From JAWOLE01 sp035263845 (lineage in GTDB: Bacteria; Acidobacteriota; Thermoanaerobaculia; UBA5066; Gp7-AA6), in assembly GCA_035263845.1 (NCBI GenBank), contig DATFQY010000005.1:1-64000 (forward strand): a stretch of DNA of 64,000 nucleotides, written 5' to 3'. The notes beneath the pieces are model-generated. The model was given only the letters and a program-made list of their open reading frames with translations. It did not search any database and had not been told where the DNA came from. The position numbers and the translations under genes were made by a program. Below, one piece after another: positions 43,305 to 53,773 of this stretch (within the stretch, counting starts at the first letter, position 1; each line of letters begins with the position of its first letter).

Positions 43305-44864
43305 GTGCGTAGGCTTCGCGTCGGCGTCGTGGACCTGGTCGCCCGCGGCCCGCGGCGCGCGCTCTACGCCCGCGTGATGAACGCCAACCTCGCGAGCATC
43401 ATGCCTCAGGCGGTCGCCGCGTGGTGCGAAGCGGAGGGCCACGACGTCGCGTTTCGCAGTTACACGGGCTTCGAGGACCTGCCTTCGGAGCTGCCGGACG
43501 GGCTCGACCTCGTCTTCGTCGGAGCGTTCACCGAGGCCGCCCTGCTCGCCTACGCCCTATCCAACTTCCTCCGGTCCCGCGGAGCGATCACGGTCCTCGG
43601 AGGCCCTCACGCGCGCTCTTACCCCGAAGACGCGCGGAAGTACTTCGACTACGTCGTCGGCTTCACCGACCGGGCGCTCGTCTCCGAGATCCTCCGGGAT
43701 TGCCGCGGGCACCGCCCGCTCGGGGTCTCGCTTTCGGCGCGGCGCCAGCCGTCGTCCCTGCCCGGCGTGAGGGAGCGCTGGAAGTTCATCCGGAGCAACC
43801 TGCGCAAGGCGTCCTTCTTCCAAATGGTGCCGATGCTGGGAAGCCTCGGCTGCCCGTACACCTGCAGCTTCTGCGTCGATTCCGTGGTGCCGTACCAACC
43901 GCTCGACCTCGGCGAGCTCTCTGAGGACCTGCGCTTCCTGGCGCGGACGATGCGGCGGCCGCGAGTGGGTTGGTTCGATCCGAACTTCGGCGTTCGCTTC
44001 GACGACTACCTCGACGCGATCGACGCGGCGGTCCCGCCCGGGACGATCCAGTTCCTGGCGGAGAGCAGCCTCTCCCTGCTGTCCGAGCCCCACGTCGAGC
44101 GCCTCGCGCGGAGCGGCTTCCAGGCGCTTCTGCCCGGCGTCGAGTCGTGGTACGAGCTCGGGAACAAGTCGAGGACCGGCTCGCTCGTGGGCATGGAGAA
44201 GGTCCGGCAGGTCTCCGACCATGTCAACGGAATCCTCCGCCGCATCCCGTACGTTCAGACCAACTTCGTGCTCGGGCTCGACTCCGACTCCGGCCCGGAG
44301 CCGTTCGAGCTGACCCGGAGCTTCGTGGACAGGACTCCCGGCGCCTTCCCCGGCTATTCGCTGCTCTCCGCGTTCGGGGAGTCCGCGCCCGTCAACCGGG
44401 AGTACCAGCAGGCCAACCGCGTGCTGCCGTTCCCCTTCAGTTTCCTCGACAACCACAGCGCGATGAACATCCGTCCGAAGAACTACGGCTGGTCCGAGTT
44501 CTACGACGCGGTCATCCATCTCTCGCGCCACACCTTCTCGGCGCGGGCCATCACACGGCGTTTCCGCGCGGTCCGCGGGGCGCTTCCGCGGTGGATGAAC
44601 GTCCTCCGGGCAGTCTCCTCGGAGGGGTGGGGCCGGATCGCCCGGTTCCGGGAGATTCGCCGCCGGCTCGATACCGACCCCGAGATGAGGCGGTTTTTCG
44701 AGCAGGAGACGACGGAGATTCCGTCCTTTTACGTCGATCGGATCCGCCGCGACCTCGGGCCTTTCTGGGACTGGCTGCCCGCCGGCGCGCTCTCGCACGA
44801 CCCGAACACCTCGCGGAGGCCCGCGAGGAAAGAAGTCCCCGCGGTCCCCGAGGCGGCGACATGA
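43305..44864 (+). CDS. Radical SAM protein with cobalamin-binding-like N-terminal domain
   Basis: 519 residues. The N-terminal ~150 residues look like a Rossmann-type B12-binding domain (DLVFVGAFTEAALLAYALSNFLR, ITVLGGPHARSYPEDA in part), but the DxHxxG lower-ligand motif is not visible, so cobalamin would bind base-off without His or not at all. The radical SAM motif is C183-P-Y-T-C187-S-F-C190 in LGSLGCPYTCSFC. A C-terminal extension of unknown fold ends the protein. The called start is GTG 43305. It sits between the kinase/ATPase and the ceramidase with tiny gaps, suggesting one operon. The substrate is unknown. Confidence 0.82.
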   Translation: MRRLRVGVVDLVARGPRRALYARVMNANLASIMPQAVAAWCEAEGHDVAFRSYTGFEDLPSELPDGLDLVFVGAFTEAALLAYALSNFLRSRGAITVLGGPHARSYPEDARKYFDYVVGFTDRALVSEILRDCRGHRPLGVSLSARRQPSSLPGVRERWKFIRSNLRKASFFQMVPMLGSLGCPYTCSFCVDSVVPYQPLDLGELSEDLRFLARTMRRPRVGWFDPNFGVRFDDYLDAIDAAVPPGTIQFLAESSLSLLSEPHVERLARSGFQALLPGVESWYELGNKSRTGSLVGMEKVRQVSDHVNGILRRIPYVQTNFVLGLDSDSGPEPFELTRSFVDRTPGAFPGYSLLSAFGESAPVNREYQQANRVLPFPFSFLDNHSAMNIRPKNYGWSEFYDAVIHLSRHTFSARAITRRFRAVRGALPRWMNVLRAVSSEGWGRIARFREIRRRLDTDPEMRRFFEQETTEIPSFYVDRIRRDLGPFWDWLPAGALSHDPNTSRRPARKEVPAVPEAAT

Positions 44865-44878
44865 AAGGAGTCGGCCTC

Positions 44879-47249
44879 ATGAAGCGAACCGTCGTCTGCC
44901 TGGCTCTGTCGTTCCTGATGCTTGCCCCGAGCGCTCGGGCGCAGCAGGCGCAGTCTCACGACCTGCGGCAGCCATGCCCGGCTGGCTACATGAAGGGCGG
45001 CAAGCAGTGCGACCGGCTCGATCGTCTGACGACCCGCGCGTACCAGGTGGAGATCCCCTCCTGTCCCGCGGGCAGTTGCGTGCTCGAGGCGGGAGCGGCG
45101 CGAGTGGACATCACGCCGCCTCCGGGGTTCCCGATGGGAGGAAACGGTTTCCCGGCGCAATTCGGCAGGGGCTACTGGAGCCGCCTCTACGCCCGAGCGT
45201 TCTTCTTTCGGGACAGCCGGAAGCAGACGCTGGCGCTCGTTTCGTGCGACCTGGGAGCCATGTCCTCGGGGCTCCAGGCGAGAGTCGCGGAGCTCCTTCA
45301 GAAGAGCAAGCGCCCCCTGCACATCACGCGCGACAACCTGGTCCTCTCCGCCACGCACGTCCACCACGGGCCGGGCAACTTCATGTCTTTCAAGCTCTAC
45401 AACGACATGGGATCGCGGATGAAAGGCTTCGACCGGCAGCTCTTCGAGATGCTGGCAAGCCGGATCAAGACGGCAGTGGAGAAAGCCGAGGCCAACGCCA
45501 TACCGGCGAAGATCGTCCTGAAAGAGGGCGAGGTCGGCGATCTGCTGCGCAATCGCGCGGTCGAGCCCTTCCTGCTCAACCTGGACCGCGATGCGGTGCT
45601 CAAGGATGGCCCCGTGTATCCCTGCAATCCGCCCGGTCCCGGCTGCCCGTGTCCGGCCGGAGACCCTTACCGCAAGGAGTGTCCGCGTTACCGCGCCGTG
45701 GATCCCAGGATCTCCGTCCTCGAGATTCGACCGGGGGGCGGAACCGAGGCCTCCGCTTCGCTGGTCTTCCTCTCGGTCCACCCCGAGGCGATGTCGCACG
45801 AGACCCAGCTCTACCAGTCCGATTTCACCGGGCTCGCGATGGCTCTCCTCGAGAAGGACCACAACGGCGACGTCGTCGACGGACCCTACGTCTCGGGTTT
45901 CTTCAACGGCGCGGAAGGCGACATCTCGGTGCGGTGGGACAAGCAGAACCGCATCGAGGCCGTGCAATTCGCGACGTCTCTTCATCAGACCATCCAGGGG
46001 AAATTGAAAGAGACGTTTACGGTCGGCCCCGACGCGGTCATCGGGCTCGCCCGGGCCGAGCTGTCGTCCAACTGCTACTTCGCGCAATACCATTCCCAGC
46101 GCGAGCAGTACCTGAAGGGTTGCTACGGCCCCGACGGGCCGTGCATCTCCGGCAGGCCCCTTTACGGCGTGGCGACCCTGGGAGGAGCGGAGGACTCGCG
46201 TTCCCCGCTCTTCGAGCTGGGCTGGAACAGCGGTCATCGCGTGCCGCCGCGCGACGAGCAGGGCGTCAAGCAGGGGGCCCTGGAGTCGGACTTCCTCCCG
46301 AATCCGTTCAAGAAGAAGGACCTCCTGGACCTGACCAACCTCATCGGCCCCCCCTGCTACTACCCCGAGCGGATTCCCGCGACATTGGCACGAATCCAGA
46401 GCTCGACCGGAACGCTCTGGCTCGGCGCCTTTCCAGGGGAGCCGACCCGAACGGTCTGGCGGCGCATCGAGAAGGCTCTCGTGAACCCGCTGCCGGCAAA
46501 CAACCGGATCCTCCCGGTCGGGATCGCCAACGAGTACATCGGCTACGTTACGACGCGCGAGGAGTTCGCGGCCCAATACTACGAGGGCGCCTCGAACGTC
46601 TTCGGTCCAGAGACAGCGGAGCTGCTCGGAAACGTCTTCAAGGACCTCGCGTCAGACCTTCACGATCCCGTGAGCGCGAATCACCGGCGGGTGGATGCGG
46701 GCGTCTTCTTCCCGGAGGCCTGGTGCTCGGGGAGCACGTTCGGTCCCGACGGGGATTGGATGCGGGCGGCCCACGGTGACGACGACGAGGCGCTGGAGAA
46801 CCTGATCGTGGATCCCGACGGCAAGCCCGAGCGGCACTGGCCGCGCTTCCAGTGGCAAGAACGCGGGGAAGGCGACGTCGCGAAGGAGTGGGACAGCGCC
46901 AGGTTCGTCGAGATCGTGGACGCCTCGAGCAAGACGCGATTCGAGGACGAGAGGGGAGGCAACATCCTCACGGTCGTCGTCAATCCCTGGGACAAACCCC
47001 CGGACCACCTGTGGGAGAGCTACCACCCATTGACCAGCAGTCTGCTCGACATGGTCTCCTGCCTCGTCAAGGTCCGGCCGAGCTACACCGCTGCCTCGCG
47101 CAAGTGGCAGGCCGTCTGGATCGGTAATCCCGCCGACCCGAAGTCCTACTACTTCCGCGTGACGCGCAAGGACGGAACCATGACCTGCTCGGAGGCCTTC
47201 ACCGTCGGGAATGTCATGGCTCGCGACACGCCGGTAGTGAAACCCGCTC

Positions 47250-47263
<14 letters not shown>
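44879..47263 (+). CDS. Secreted neutral/alkaline ceramidase
   Basis: 794 residues. ATG 44879 has AGGAG eight bases upstream and gives a clean signal peptide ending SARAQQ; ATG 44861 overlaps the previous stop but adds an odd leader. Family landmarks include AGAARVDITPPPGFPMGG, zinc ligands in SATH160VHHGPG, and the nucleophile region GAEGDIS350V, corresponding to GDxS in known ceramidases; a C-terminal immunoglobulin-like domain ends with DGTMTCSEAF. It would cleave the amide bond of ceramide outside the inner membrane. A Cys/Pro-rich insertion (about residues 247-270) is not typical. It converges on and overlaps the next gene by 14 bases. Confidence 0.9.
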
Positions 47264-48539
<1,276 letters not shown>

Positions 48540-48573
48540 GGCGGCCGTTCGTTTCCGGCGGGTTCCGGATCGA

Positions 48574-49695
48574 TCAGCGCTGGTCGATGGGGACGTAGGG
48601 TTGGGGATAAGGAGGTCCGGTGTATTCCGCCCGCGGACGGATCAGGCGGTTGTTGGAGTACTGCTCGAGGACGTGCGCCGTCCACCCGGAGATCCGCGAG
48701 GCGGCGAAGATCGGCGTGAAGAGGTCCGGCGGAAGGCCGAGCATGAAGTAGACCGAGGCGGAGTAGAAGTCCACGTTCGCGTTGAGGTTCTTCTCCTCGT
48801 TCATGATCTTCTCGACCCGCCGCGACATGTCGTACCACCGGGTGTCGCCCGAGGACTCCGCGACGTGCCGCGACATCTCGCGCAGGTGCGTGGCCCGCGG
48901 GTCCTCCGTCGTGTAGACGCGGTGGCCGAAGCCCATGATCTTCTGCTTGCGAGCCAGCCGCGCGCGGATCTCGTCGTCCACCCGGTCGAGCGAGCCGATC
49001 TCCGCCAGCATCTTCAGGACCGCCTCGTTAGCGCCGCCGTGGAGCGGCCCCTTGAGCGTCGCGATCGCCGAGACGACGGCGGAGTGCATGTCCGCGAGGG
49101 TCGCCGCGGTGACCCGGGCCGCGAAGGTCGAGGCGTTCAACTCGTGGTCCGCGTGGAGGACGAGCGCGATGTCGAGGGCGCGCACCGCGGCCGACCCGGC
49201 CGTCTCTCCGTTGAGCATCCTCAGGAAGTCGTCGGCGTGGGTCCGCCCGGGGTCGGGCGGCACGACCGCCTGGTTGTTCCGCAAGCGGTGGTAGGCCGCG
49301 ACGAGGGTCCCGAGCTGCCCGGTCAGCCGGACGGCCTTGCGGCGGTTGGCGTCCTCCGACATCGCGTCCCGGTCCGGGTCGGAGTCCGCGAGGGCCGAGA
49401 CTGCCGTGCGGAGGGCGTCCATGGGCGCGGACGTCCGCGAAAGCGTCATCAGAAGGGTCAGGATCTCCCTCGGGACGGCGCGCTCCCGCCCGATCGCGGC
49501 ACGCGTCACCTCCAGCTCCTCCCGCGAGGGGAGGCGGCCCGCCCAGAGCAGGTGGCAGACTTCCTCGAAGCTCGAGTGCGCCGCCAGGTCGTGGATGTCG
49601 ATGCCGCGGTACGAAAGGATGCCCCGCGCGCCGTCGATGTAGCAGATCGAGGAGTCCGCTGCGACGACGTCTTCGAGGCCCCGGACCTCGACCAT
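48574..49695 (-). CDS. gltA: Citrate synthase
   Basis: 373 residues, the Gram-positive/archaeal short form. The catalytic triad is H219 in GPLHGGANEAV, H258 in MGFGHRVY and D309 in ANVDFYSA. It condenses acetyl-CoA and oxaloacetate; methylcitrate synthase activity cannot be excluded from sequence. The start is ATG 49695 (MVEVRGLEDV), eight bases after pckA. The frame stays open far upstream through pckA because of high GC, but that is not coding. Confidence 0.94.
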   Translation of the reverse strand: MVEVRGLEDVVAADSSICYIDGARGILSYRGIDIHDLAAHSSFEEVCHLLWAGRLPSREELEVTRAAIGRERAVPREILTLLMTLSRTSAPMDALRTAVSALADSDPDRDAMSEDANRRKAVRLTGQLGTLVAAYHRLRNNQAVVPPDPGRTHADDFLRMLNGETAGSAAVRALDIALVLHADHELNASTFAARVTAATLADMHSAVVSAIATLKGPLHGGANEAVLKMLAEIGSLDRVDDEIRARLARKQKIMGFGHRVYTTEDPRATHLREMSRHVAESSGDTRWYDMSRRVEKIMNEEKNLNANVDFYSASVYFMLGLPPDLFTPIFAASRISGWTAHVLEQYSNNRLIRPRAEYTGPPYPQPYVPIDQR

Positions 49696-49703
49696 GCGGC
49701 CGG

Positions 49704-51248
49704 TCAGCTTTCGCTTTCGATCGCCCGGGGGATCACGGCGTCGAGCCCGGGGAACTTCCCAAGCCAGGCCCGGCGCTCGAGGCGGAGCTTGTTGACCAGC
49801 TCGGCGTACTTCTCCGGCGTGTAGTACCGCCGCGGCGTGTACTTCGCGAGGTCGAGCCCGGGGACCTCGGCCGGCACCTCGTAGCCCCAGTCGGGGTCCT
49901 TCTCCCACGCCAAGCCTTCCTTGGCGATCTGCTTCATCAGCTCGGTGGAGACCCGGATCGTGACCTTCTCGCCGGGGAAGCCGTCTCCGGCCCCGACGGA
50001 GCCGGTGTTTAAGATGTAGGCCTGCATGTCCGGGTTCTCCCGGAGGATCTCGAGCACCCGGTTGCCCTCCTCGGACTCGGGCCCCACGATGAACGGGTTC
50101 GTTCCGACCTCGCGCTTGGCCTGCCCGGCCTTCGTCGGGTCGCCGGCCGACGTCTCGATGGACTCGCCCAGCATGAAGTAGGCGGCGGCCTGCTCGGCCG
50201 TCAGGCGCGCGCAGACCGGCACCACGTCGTTTCGCCGGGTGATGAAGACGATCTTGTTGGCCTTGGGCAGGTCGATGCCCTCGCCCGTCCCGCGGATGAA
50301 CCGCCGAAGCACGACGCCGCGGCCGTTGGAGGTGATGGACGTGTCGAGGAAGTCCACGTGCCCCGCGTCGTCCACCTTGATGTTCTCGTACGTCGCGGTC
50401 GCGTGGGTCGCGGCGCCCCAGAGGACCGTCTGGGAGGGCTCGAGCCCCTCGGTCTTGATGTAGAAGCCGTCCTCCGTGCCGAAGGCTTCCCCATCGTGGG
50501 TCAGCAACACGACGTCGTCCTGCTTGATGATCGCTCGCTCGGGCTCCTGGAGGCCGTGGTCGTGGAGGGTCAGGGTCGTCTTGCCGGTCCCGGAGAGCCC
50601 GAAGAGCAGGAAGCCCACGTCGCGGAGCTTCCCGTCGGGACCGAACACCCGCAGGATCTTCGAGCCGGCGTGGAGGCCCAGGCCGCCGCGCCGCTTGATC
50701 CAGTACATCGCCTGCCGGAGCATCGACTTCTTGGCCTCGCCGGGGTAGTCGCTGCCCAGGATGTAGGTGTAGCCCTCGGTCACGTCGCAGAAAATCAGCC
50801 GCTCCGGCCACTCCGGCACATAGACGGAGACGAAGTCCGGCTCGTGGGAGGAGTCGGACGGGAAGAGCATGTTGTGCCACATGAAGGCGATCCGGGCGTA
50901 CTCCTTCGGAACGTAGAGCCGGCAGCGCAGCGTTGCCTCGGGCGAGTCGCCCATCCTCCGGTCCACCTGGACGAGGTCCATGTCGGCCAGCGCCTCCTGG
51001 ACCTTCCGGACCGTCTCCTGCGCCTTCTCCTGGTCGATCGGCTGCTGCATGACGCCGACTTTGACGTCCGAAACGATGTAGGTGTTCTTGGCAGACCGGC
51101 TCTTGACCCGCGTCGAGTACACGGGCGAGCCGTACTCGGTCGTCTTTTCGCCGGCGCGGGCGAGCTCGCGAAGGCGCTCGCCGGAAAGGTCCTTGAGGAT
51201 GGATCTCGCTCGGACGGTCCGGGGCGAGAAGACGTCGACCGTGCTCAT
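49704..51248 (-). CDS. pckA: ATP-type phosphoenolpyruvate carboxykinase
   Basis: 514 residues. The ATP-binding kinase-1a motif is FGLSGTGKTTL, and the neighbouring IKQDDVVLL and FGTEDGFYIKTEGL fit the ATP-utilising family (not GTP type). ITRRNDVVPV and GTNPFIVGPE follow in the substrate region. It converts oxaloacetate to PEP, the gate to gluconeogenesis. A strong ribosome site AAGGAGGGA precedes the ATG. It heads the pckA-gltA-kinase group and is divergent from glnA across a palindrome-rich spacer. Confidence 0.95.
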   Translation of the reverse strand: MSTVDVFSPRTVRARSILKDLSGERLRELARAGEKTTEYGSPVYSTRVKSRSAKNTYIVSDVKVGVMQQPIDQEKAQETVRKVQEALADMDLVQVDRRMGDSPEATLRCRLYVPKEYARIAFMWHNMLFPSDSSHEPDFVSVYVPEWPERLIFCDVTEGYTYILGSDYPGEAKKSMLRQAMYWIKRRGGLGLHAGSKILRVFGPDGKLRDVGFLLFGLSGTGKTTLTLHDHGLQEPERAIIKQDDVVLLTHDGEAFGTEDGFYIKTEGLEPSQTVLWGAATHATATYENIKVDDAGHVDFLDTSITSNGRGVVLRRFIRGTGEGIDLPKANKIVFITRRNDVVPVCARLTAEQAAAYFMLGESIETSAGDPTKAGQAKREVGTNPFIVGPESEEGNRVLEILRENPDMQAYILNTGSVGAGDGFPGEKVTIRVSTELMKQIAKEGLAWEKDPDWGYEVPAEVPGLDLAKYTPRRYYTPEKYAELVNKLRLERRAWLGKFPGLDAVIPRAIESES

Positions 51249-51267
51249 CCGGGTCCCTCCTTTTCGG

Positions 51268-51291
51268 GGCCTGAGTAAGGTACATCAGGCC
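51268..51291 (-). promoter_or_regulatory. Inverted repeat in the pckA leader
   Basis: Perfect seven-base arms GGCCTGA and TCAGGCC with a ten-base loop lie 20-43 bases ahead of pckA. It could be an operator or a leader hairpin; there is nothing to decide between them. Confidence 0.35.
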
Positions 51292-51322
51292 GGCACCCTT
51301 CCCGGGCTTCCCGGCCGCGAGA

Positions 51323-51359
51323 ATGCACAGAAAATTGTGCATCCGCGCGGAATTTTCTG
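51323..51359. promoter_or_regulatory. Operator-like palindromes between pckA and glnA
   Basis: ATGCACA-GAAAAT-TGTGCAT (51323-51342) is a perfect palindrome with seven-base arms. It interlocks with a second, CAGAAAATT at 51328-51336 and its exact inverse AATTTTCTG at 51351-51359. A/T-rich boxes after TGCA recur at 51358, 51389 and 51418. The positions suit a dual-control operator for two divergent central-metabolism genes. Confidence 0.55.
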
Positions 51360-51379
51360 CATTTTCATCAAGAAATCGA

Positions 51380-51407
51380 TTGAATTCCTGCAAAACGACA
51401 CTAGAAT
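51380..51407 (+). promoter_or_regulatory. glnA promoter
   Basis: TTGAAT (51380-51385) and TAGAAT (51402-51407) with a 16-base spacer form a sigma-70-type promoter. Predicted transcription start is near 51414, giving a 25-base leader with AAAGGAGAG before the glnA ATG. No GG-N10-GC sigma-54 signature was seen. Confidence 0.55.
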
Positions 51408-51438
51408 CACGCCGAAAGTGCAAAAAAAGGAGAGCAGA

Positions 51439-52812
51439 ATGGCAAAGGCGAAGATTCTCAAGTTCGACGCCTCCGGCCCGGGCCTGTCCAAGCCGGAGAT
51501 CCTGAAGGTCTGCGGGACGGAGAACGTGCGGTTCATGCGGCTGCAGTTCACCGACATCCTCGGCGTCATCAAGAACGTCGAGATCCCGCGCTCGCAGTTC
51601 GAGAAGGCCCTCGACGGCGAGATCCAGTTCGACGGCTCCTCGATCGAGGGCTTCACCCGGATCGAGGAATCCGACATGAACCTGGTGCCGGACCTGAACT
51701 CCTTCGCGATCTACCCGTGGGCCCACAACGGCGGCGAGAAGGTCGGCCGTCTGATCTGCGACGTTTACAACCCCGACGGAACGCCGTTCCCAGGCTGCCC
51801 CCGCATGACGCTGAAGAAGCAGATGGACAAGGCGGCCGCCTTGAGCTACGTCCTCGTGACGGGGCCCGAGGCCGAGTTCTTCCTCTTCCGCCGCGATGCC
51901 AACGGCGACCCGATCGTGGACACCCACGATCAGGGGGCCTACTTCGACCTGACGCCGGTGGACCGCGGAGAGGAAGCGCGGCGCGACATCGTCCTGGCGC
52001 TCGAGCAGATGGGCTTCGAGGTCGAGGCCGCGCATCACGAGGTCGCGCCGGGGCAGCACGAGATCGACTTCAAGTACGCCGACGCCGTCACGACGGCCGA
52101 CCGAGTCACGACGTTCCGCTTCATCGTCAAGAAGGTCGCGATGGACCACGGGCTCCACGCGACCTTCATGCCCAAGCCGATCTTCGGGGTCAACGGCTCG
52201 GGAATGCACACCCACCAGTCCTTCCTCGACTCCAAGGGGAACAACGTCTTCTACGACTCGAAGGCCAAATACCAGCTCTCGAAGACCGCTCTCCATTACA
52301 CGGGCGGGATCCTGCGCCACGCCAAGGCGTTCGTCGCGGTGACGAACCCGCTGGTGAACTCCTACAAGCGCCTGGTCCCGGGCTACGAGGCGCCGGTCAA
52401 CGTCGCCTGGTCCATGCGCAACCGCTCGCCGCTCGTCCGCGTTCCGGCCCGCCGCGGCATGGGGACGCGCATCGAGGTCCGGATGCCGGACCCGTCCTGC
52501 AACCCGTACCTCGCGTTCGGCGTGATGCTTGCTTCGGGTCTGGACGGGCTGAAGAACAAGATGGATCCGGGCGAGCCCGTGGACCGCAACGTCTTCAAGA
52601 TGAGCGAGCGCGAGAAGCGGCGGCTGAAGATCGACCAGCTGCCGGCCAACCTCTCCGAGGCGCTCGACAACCTCGAGCGCGACGAGGTCGTGACCGATGC
52701 GCTCGGCGAACACATCCTCCAGCACTTCCTCGAGGCCAAGCGCGGCGAGTGGGCGGAGTACATCTCCAAAGTCCAGCCCTGGGAGGTGGACAAGTACCTG
52801 GATACCTACTGA
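51439..52812 (+). CDS. glnA: Glutamine synthetase type I
   Basis: 457 residues, GSI length. FDGSSIEGFTRIEESDMNL, the latch/ATP region (NGSGMHTHQSF), the glutamate-binding site region (HEVAPGQHEIDFKYADA in part) and NPYLAFGVMLASGLDGL are all present. The adenylylation loop consensus NLYDLP is replaced by NVFKMSEREK, so control by GlnE-type adenylylation is unlikely; this resembles the GSI-alpha type. It assimilates ammonium into glutamine. The start is ATG 51439. A hairpin follows 23 bases after the stop. Confidence 0.96.
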   Translation: MAKAKILKFDASGPGLSKPEILKVCGTENVRFMRLQFTDILGVIKNVEIPRSQFEKALDGEIQFDGSSIEGFTRIEESDMNLVPDLNSFAIYPWAHNGGEKVGRLICDVYNPDGTPFPGCPRMTLKKQMDKAAALSYVLVTGPEAEFFLFRRDANGDPIVDTHDQGAYFDLTPVDRGEEARRDIVLALEQMGFEVEAAHHEVAPGQHEIDFKYADAVTTADRVTTFRFIVKKVAMDHGLHATFMPKPIFGVNGSGMHTHQSFLDSKGNNVFYDSKAKYQLSKTALHYTGGILRHAKAFVAVTNPLVNSYKRLVPGYEAPVNVAWSMRNRSPLVRVPARRGMGTRIEVRMPDPSCNPYLAFGVMLASGLDGLKNKMDPGEPVDRNVFKMSEREKRRLKIDQLPANLSEALDNLERDEVVTDALGEHILQHFLEAKRGEWAEYISKVQPWEVDKYLDTY

Positions 52813-52835
52813 TCCGGGTCTTTCGCTGATTTTTG

Positions 52836-52867
52836 TTAGGCCAGAGTCATATCTGGCCTAATTTATT
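52836..52867 (+). terminator. Hairpin terminator of glnA, abutting the next start codon
   Basis: Perfect ten-base stem TTAGGCCAGA / TCTGGCCTAA with a six-base loop (52836-52861) is followed by TTTATT. It fits an intrinsic terminator for glnA, though the T-run is imperfect. The stem ends six bases before the next gene ATG. Confidence 0.6.
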
Positions 52868-53773
52868 ATGGCTACGTACGGGTTTCGCGAGAGGGCCCGG
52901 CAGGGGCCGCCGCTCCTGCTCGACTCGGCGATGGGGACCGAGCTCGAGCGGCGGGGAGCCCGCGCCGAGCTGCCCCTCTGGAGCGCGCGGGCCCTGATCG
53001 AAAACCCGGAGCTCGTGCTGGCGATCCACCGGGACGAGGTCGCCGCCGGCGCGGACATCCTCACCGCGAACACGTTCCGCACGCACCGCCGGACGCTCGC
53101 GAGGGAGAACCTCGGCGACCGGTCGGCCGAGCTGACACGGACGGCCGTGCTGCTCGCTCGCGAGGCGGCCCGCTCCGCCTCCCGGCCGGTCTGGGTGGCC
53201 GGATCGCTTTCGCCGCTGGAGGACTGCTACCGGCCGGACCTGCGCCCGCCGGGCGAGGCGCTGGAACGGGAGCACGCGGTCCAGGCGGAGGCGCTCGCTT
53301 CCTCGGGCGTGGACCTGATCCTGATCGAGACGCAGAACTCCGTTCGGGAGCTCGCCACCGCGGCCCGCTGGGCCCGGGACACCGGCTTGCCGGTCGTGGC
53401 CTCGATGATCACGGACGGGAAGGGGCGTCTGCTGTCCGGCCAGCCGATCGAGGTGGCGGTCGCCGCGGTCGAGTCCCTCCGCCTCGACGCCCTCTCGATC
53501 AACTGCGTTGCGACACGAGACCTCGCCGGCGACCTCGCCCGTCTCGCCAGGGCCGCCCCGGGCGTCCCCCTCGCGGCCTACGGCAACCTCGGCCCTCCCT
53601 CCGGCGAGGGTGGCACGGTCTTCACGAAGTTCGTCGAGCCCGAGGAGTACGCCTCGCTCGCCGAGGAGTGGATCGCGCTCGGCGCGCGCATGGTCGGCGG
53701 CTGCTGCGGGACGACGAGCGCCCACACGGCTGCGCTTCGGCGGAGGATCGATTCCGGCGGTCCTACTTCCTGA
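52868..53773 (+). CDS. Homocysteine S-methyltransferase family protein
   Basis: 301 residues, a single methyltransferase barrel. The zinc ligands are C213 (INCVAT), C279 and C280 (VGGCCGTT), and the opening LLLDSAMGTELERRG is typical. It transfers a methyl group to homocysteine from S-methylmethionine, SAM or a similar donor; the B12 domains of MetH are absent. ATG 52868 is needed to keep the first strand, but no ribosome site is present because the glnA hairpin occupies that place. The end overlaps the convergent ARPP-1 gene by 11 bases. Confidence 0.9.
   Translation: MATYGFRERARQGPPLLLDSAMGTELERRGARAELPLWSARALIENPELVLAIHRDEVAAGADILTANTFRTHRRTLARENLGDRSAELTRTAVLLAREAARSASRPVWVAGSLSPLEDCYRPDLRPPGEALEREHAVQAEALASSGVDLILIETQNSVRELATAARWARDTGLPVVASMITDGKGRLLSGQPIEVAVAAVESLRLDALSINCVATRDLAGDLARLARAAPGVPLAAYGNLGPPSGEGGTVFTKFVEPEEYASLAEEWIALGARMVGGCCGTTSAHTAALRRRIDSGGPTS

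Noticed and set aside
39402..43442. A 1346-codon open frame on the minus strand opposite the giant kinase
   Set aside because: It mirrors the third-position GC bias of the real plus-strand gene, shows no domain or motif, and has a composition rich in Arg, Glu and Asp typical of antisense shadows.
51249..51438. Sigma-54 promoter or GlnR/TnrA box for glnA
   Set aside because: No GG-N10-GC element and no TGTNA-N7-TNACA box was found; the palindromes present are of a different type.
48574..52725. A 1383-codon minus-strand frame covering gltA, pckA and part of glnA
   Set aside because: Only its last 373 codons are citrate synthase; the rest is out-of-frame reading over pckA and antisense to glnA.
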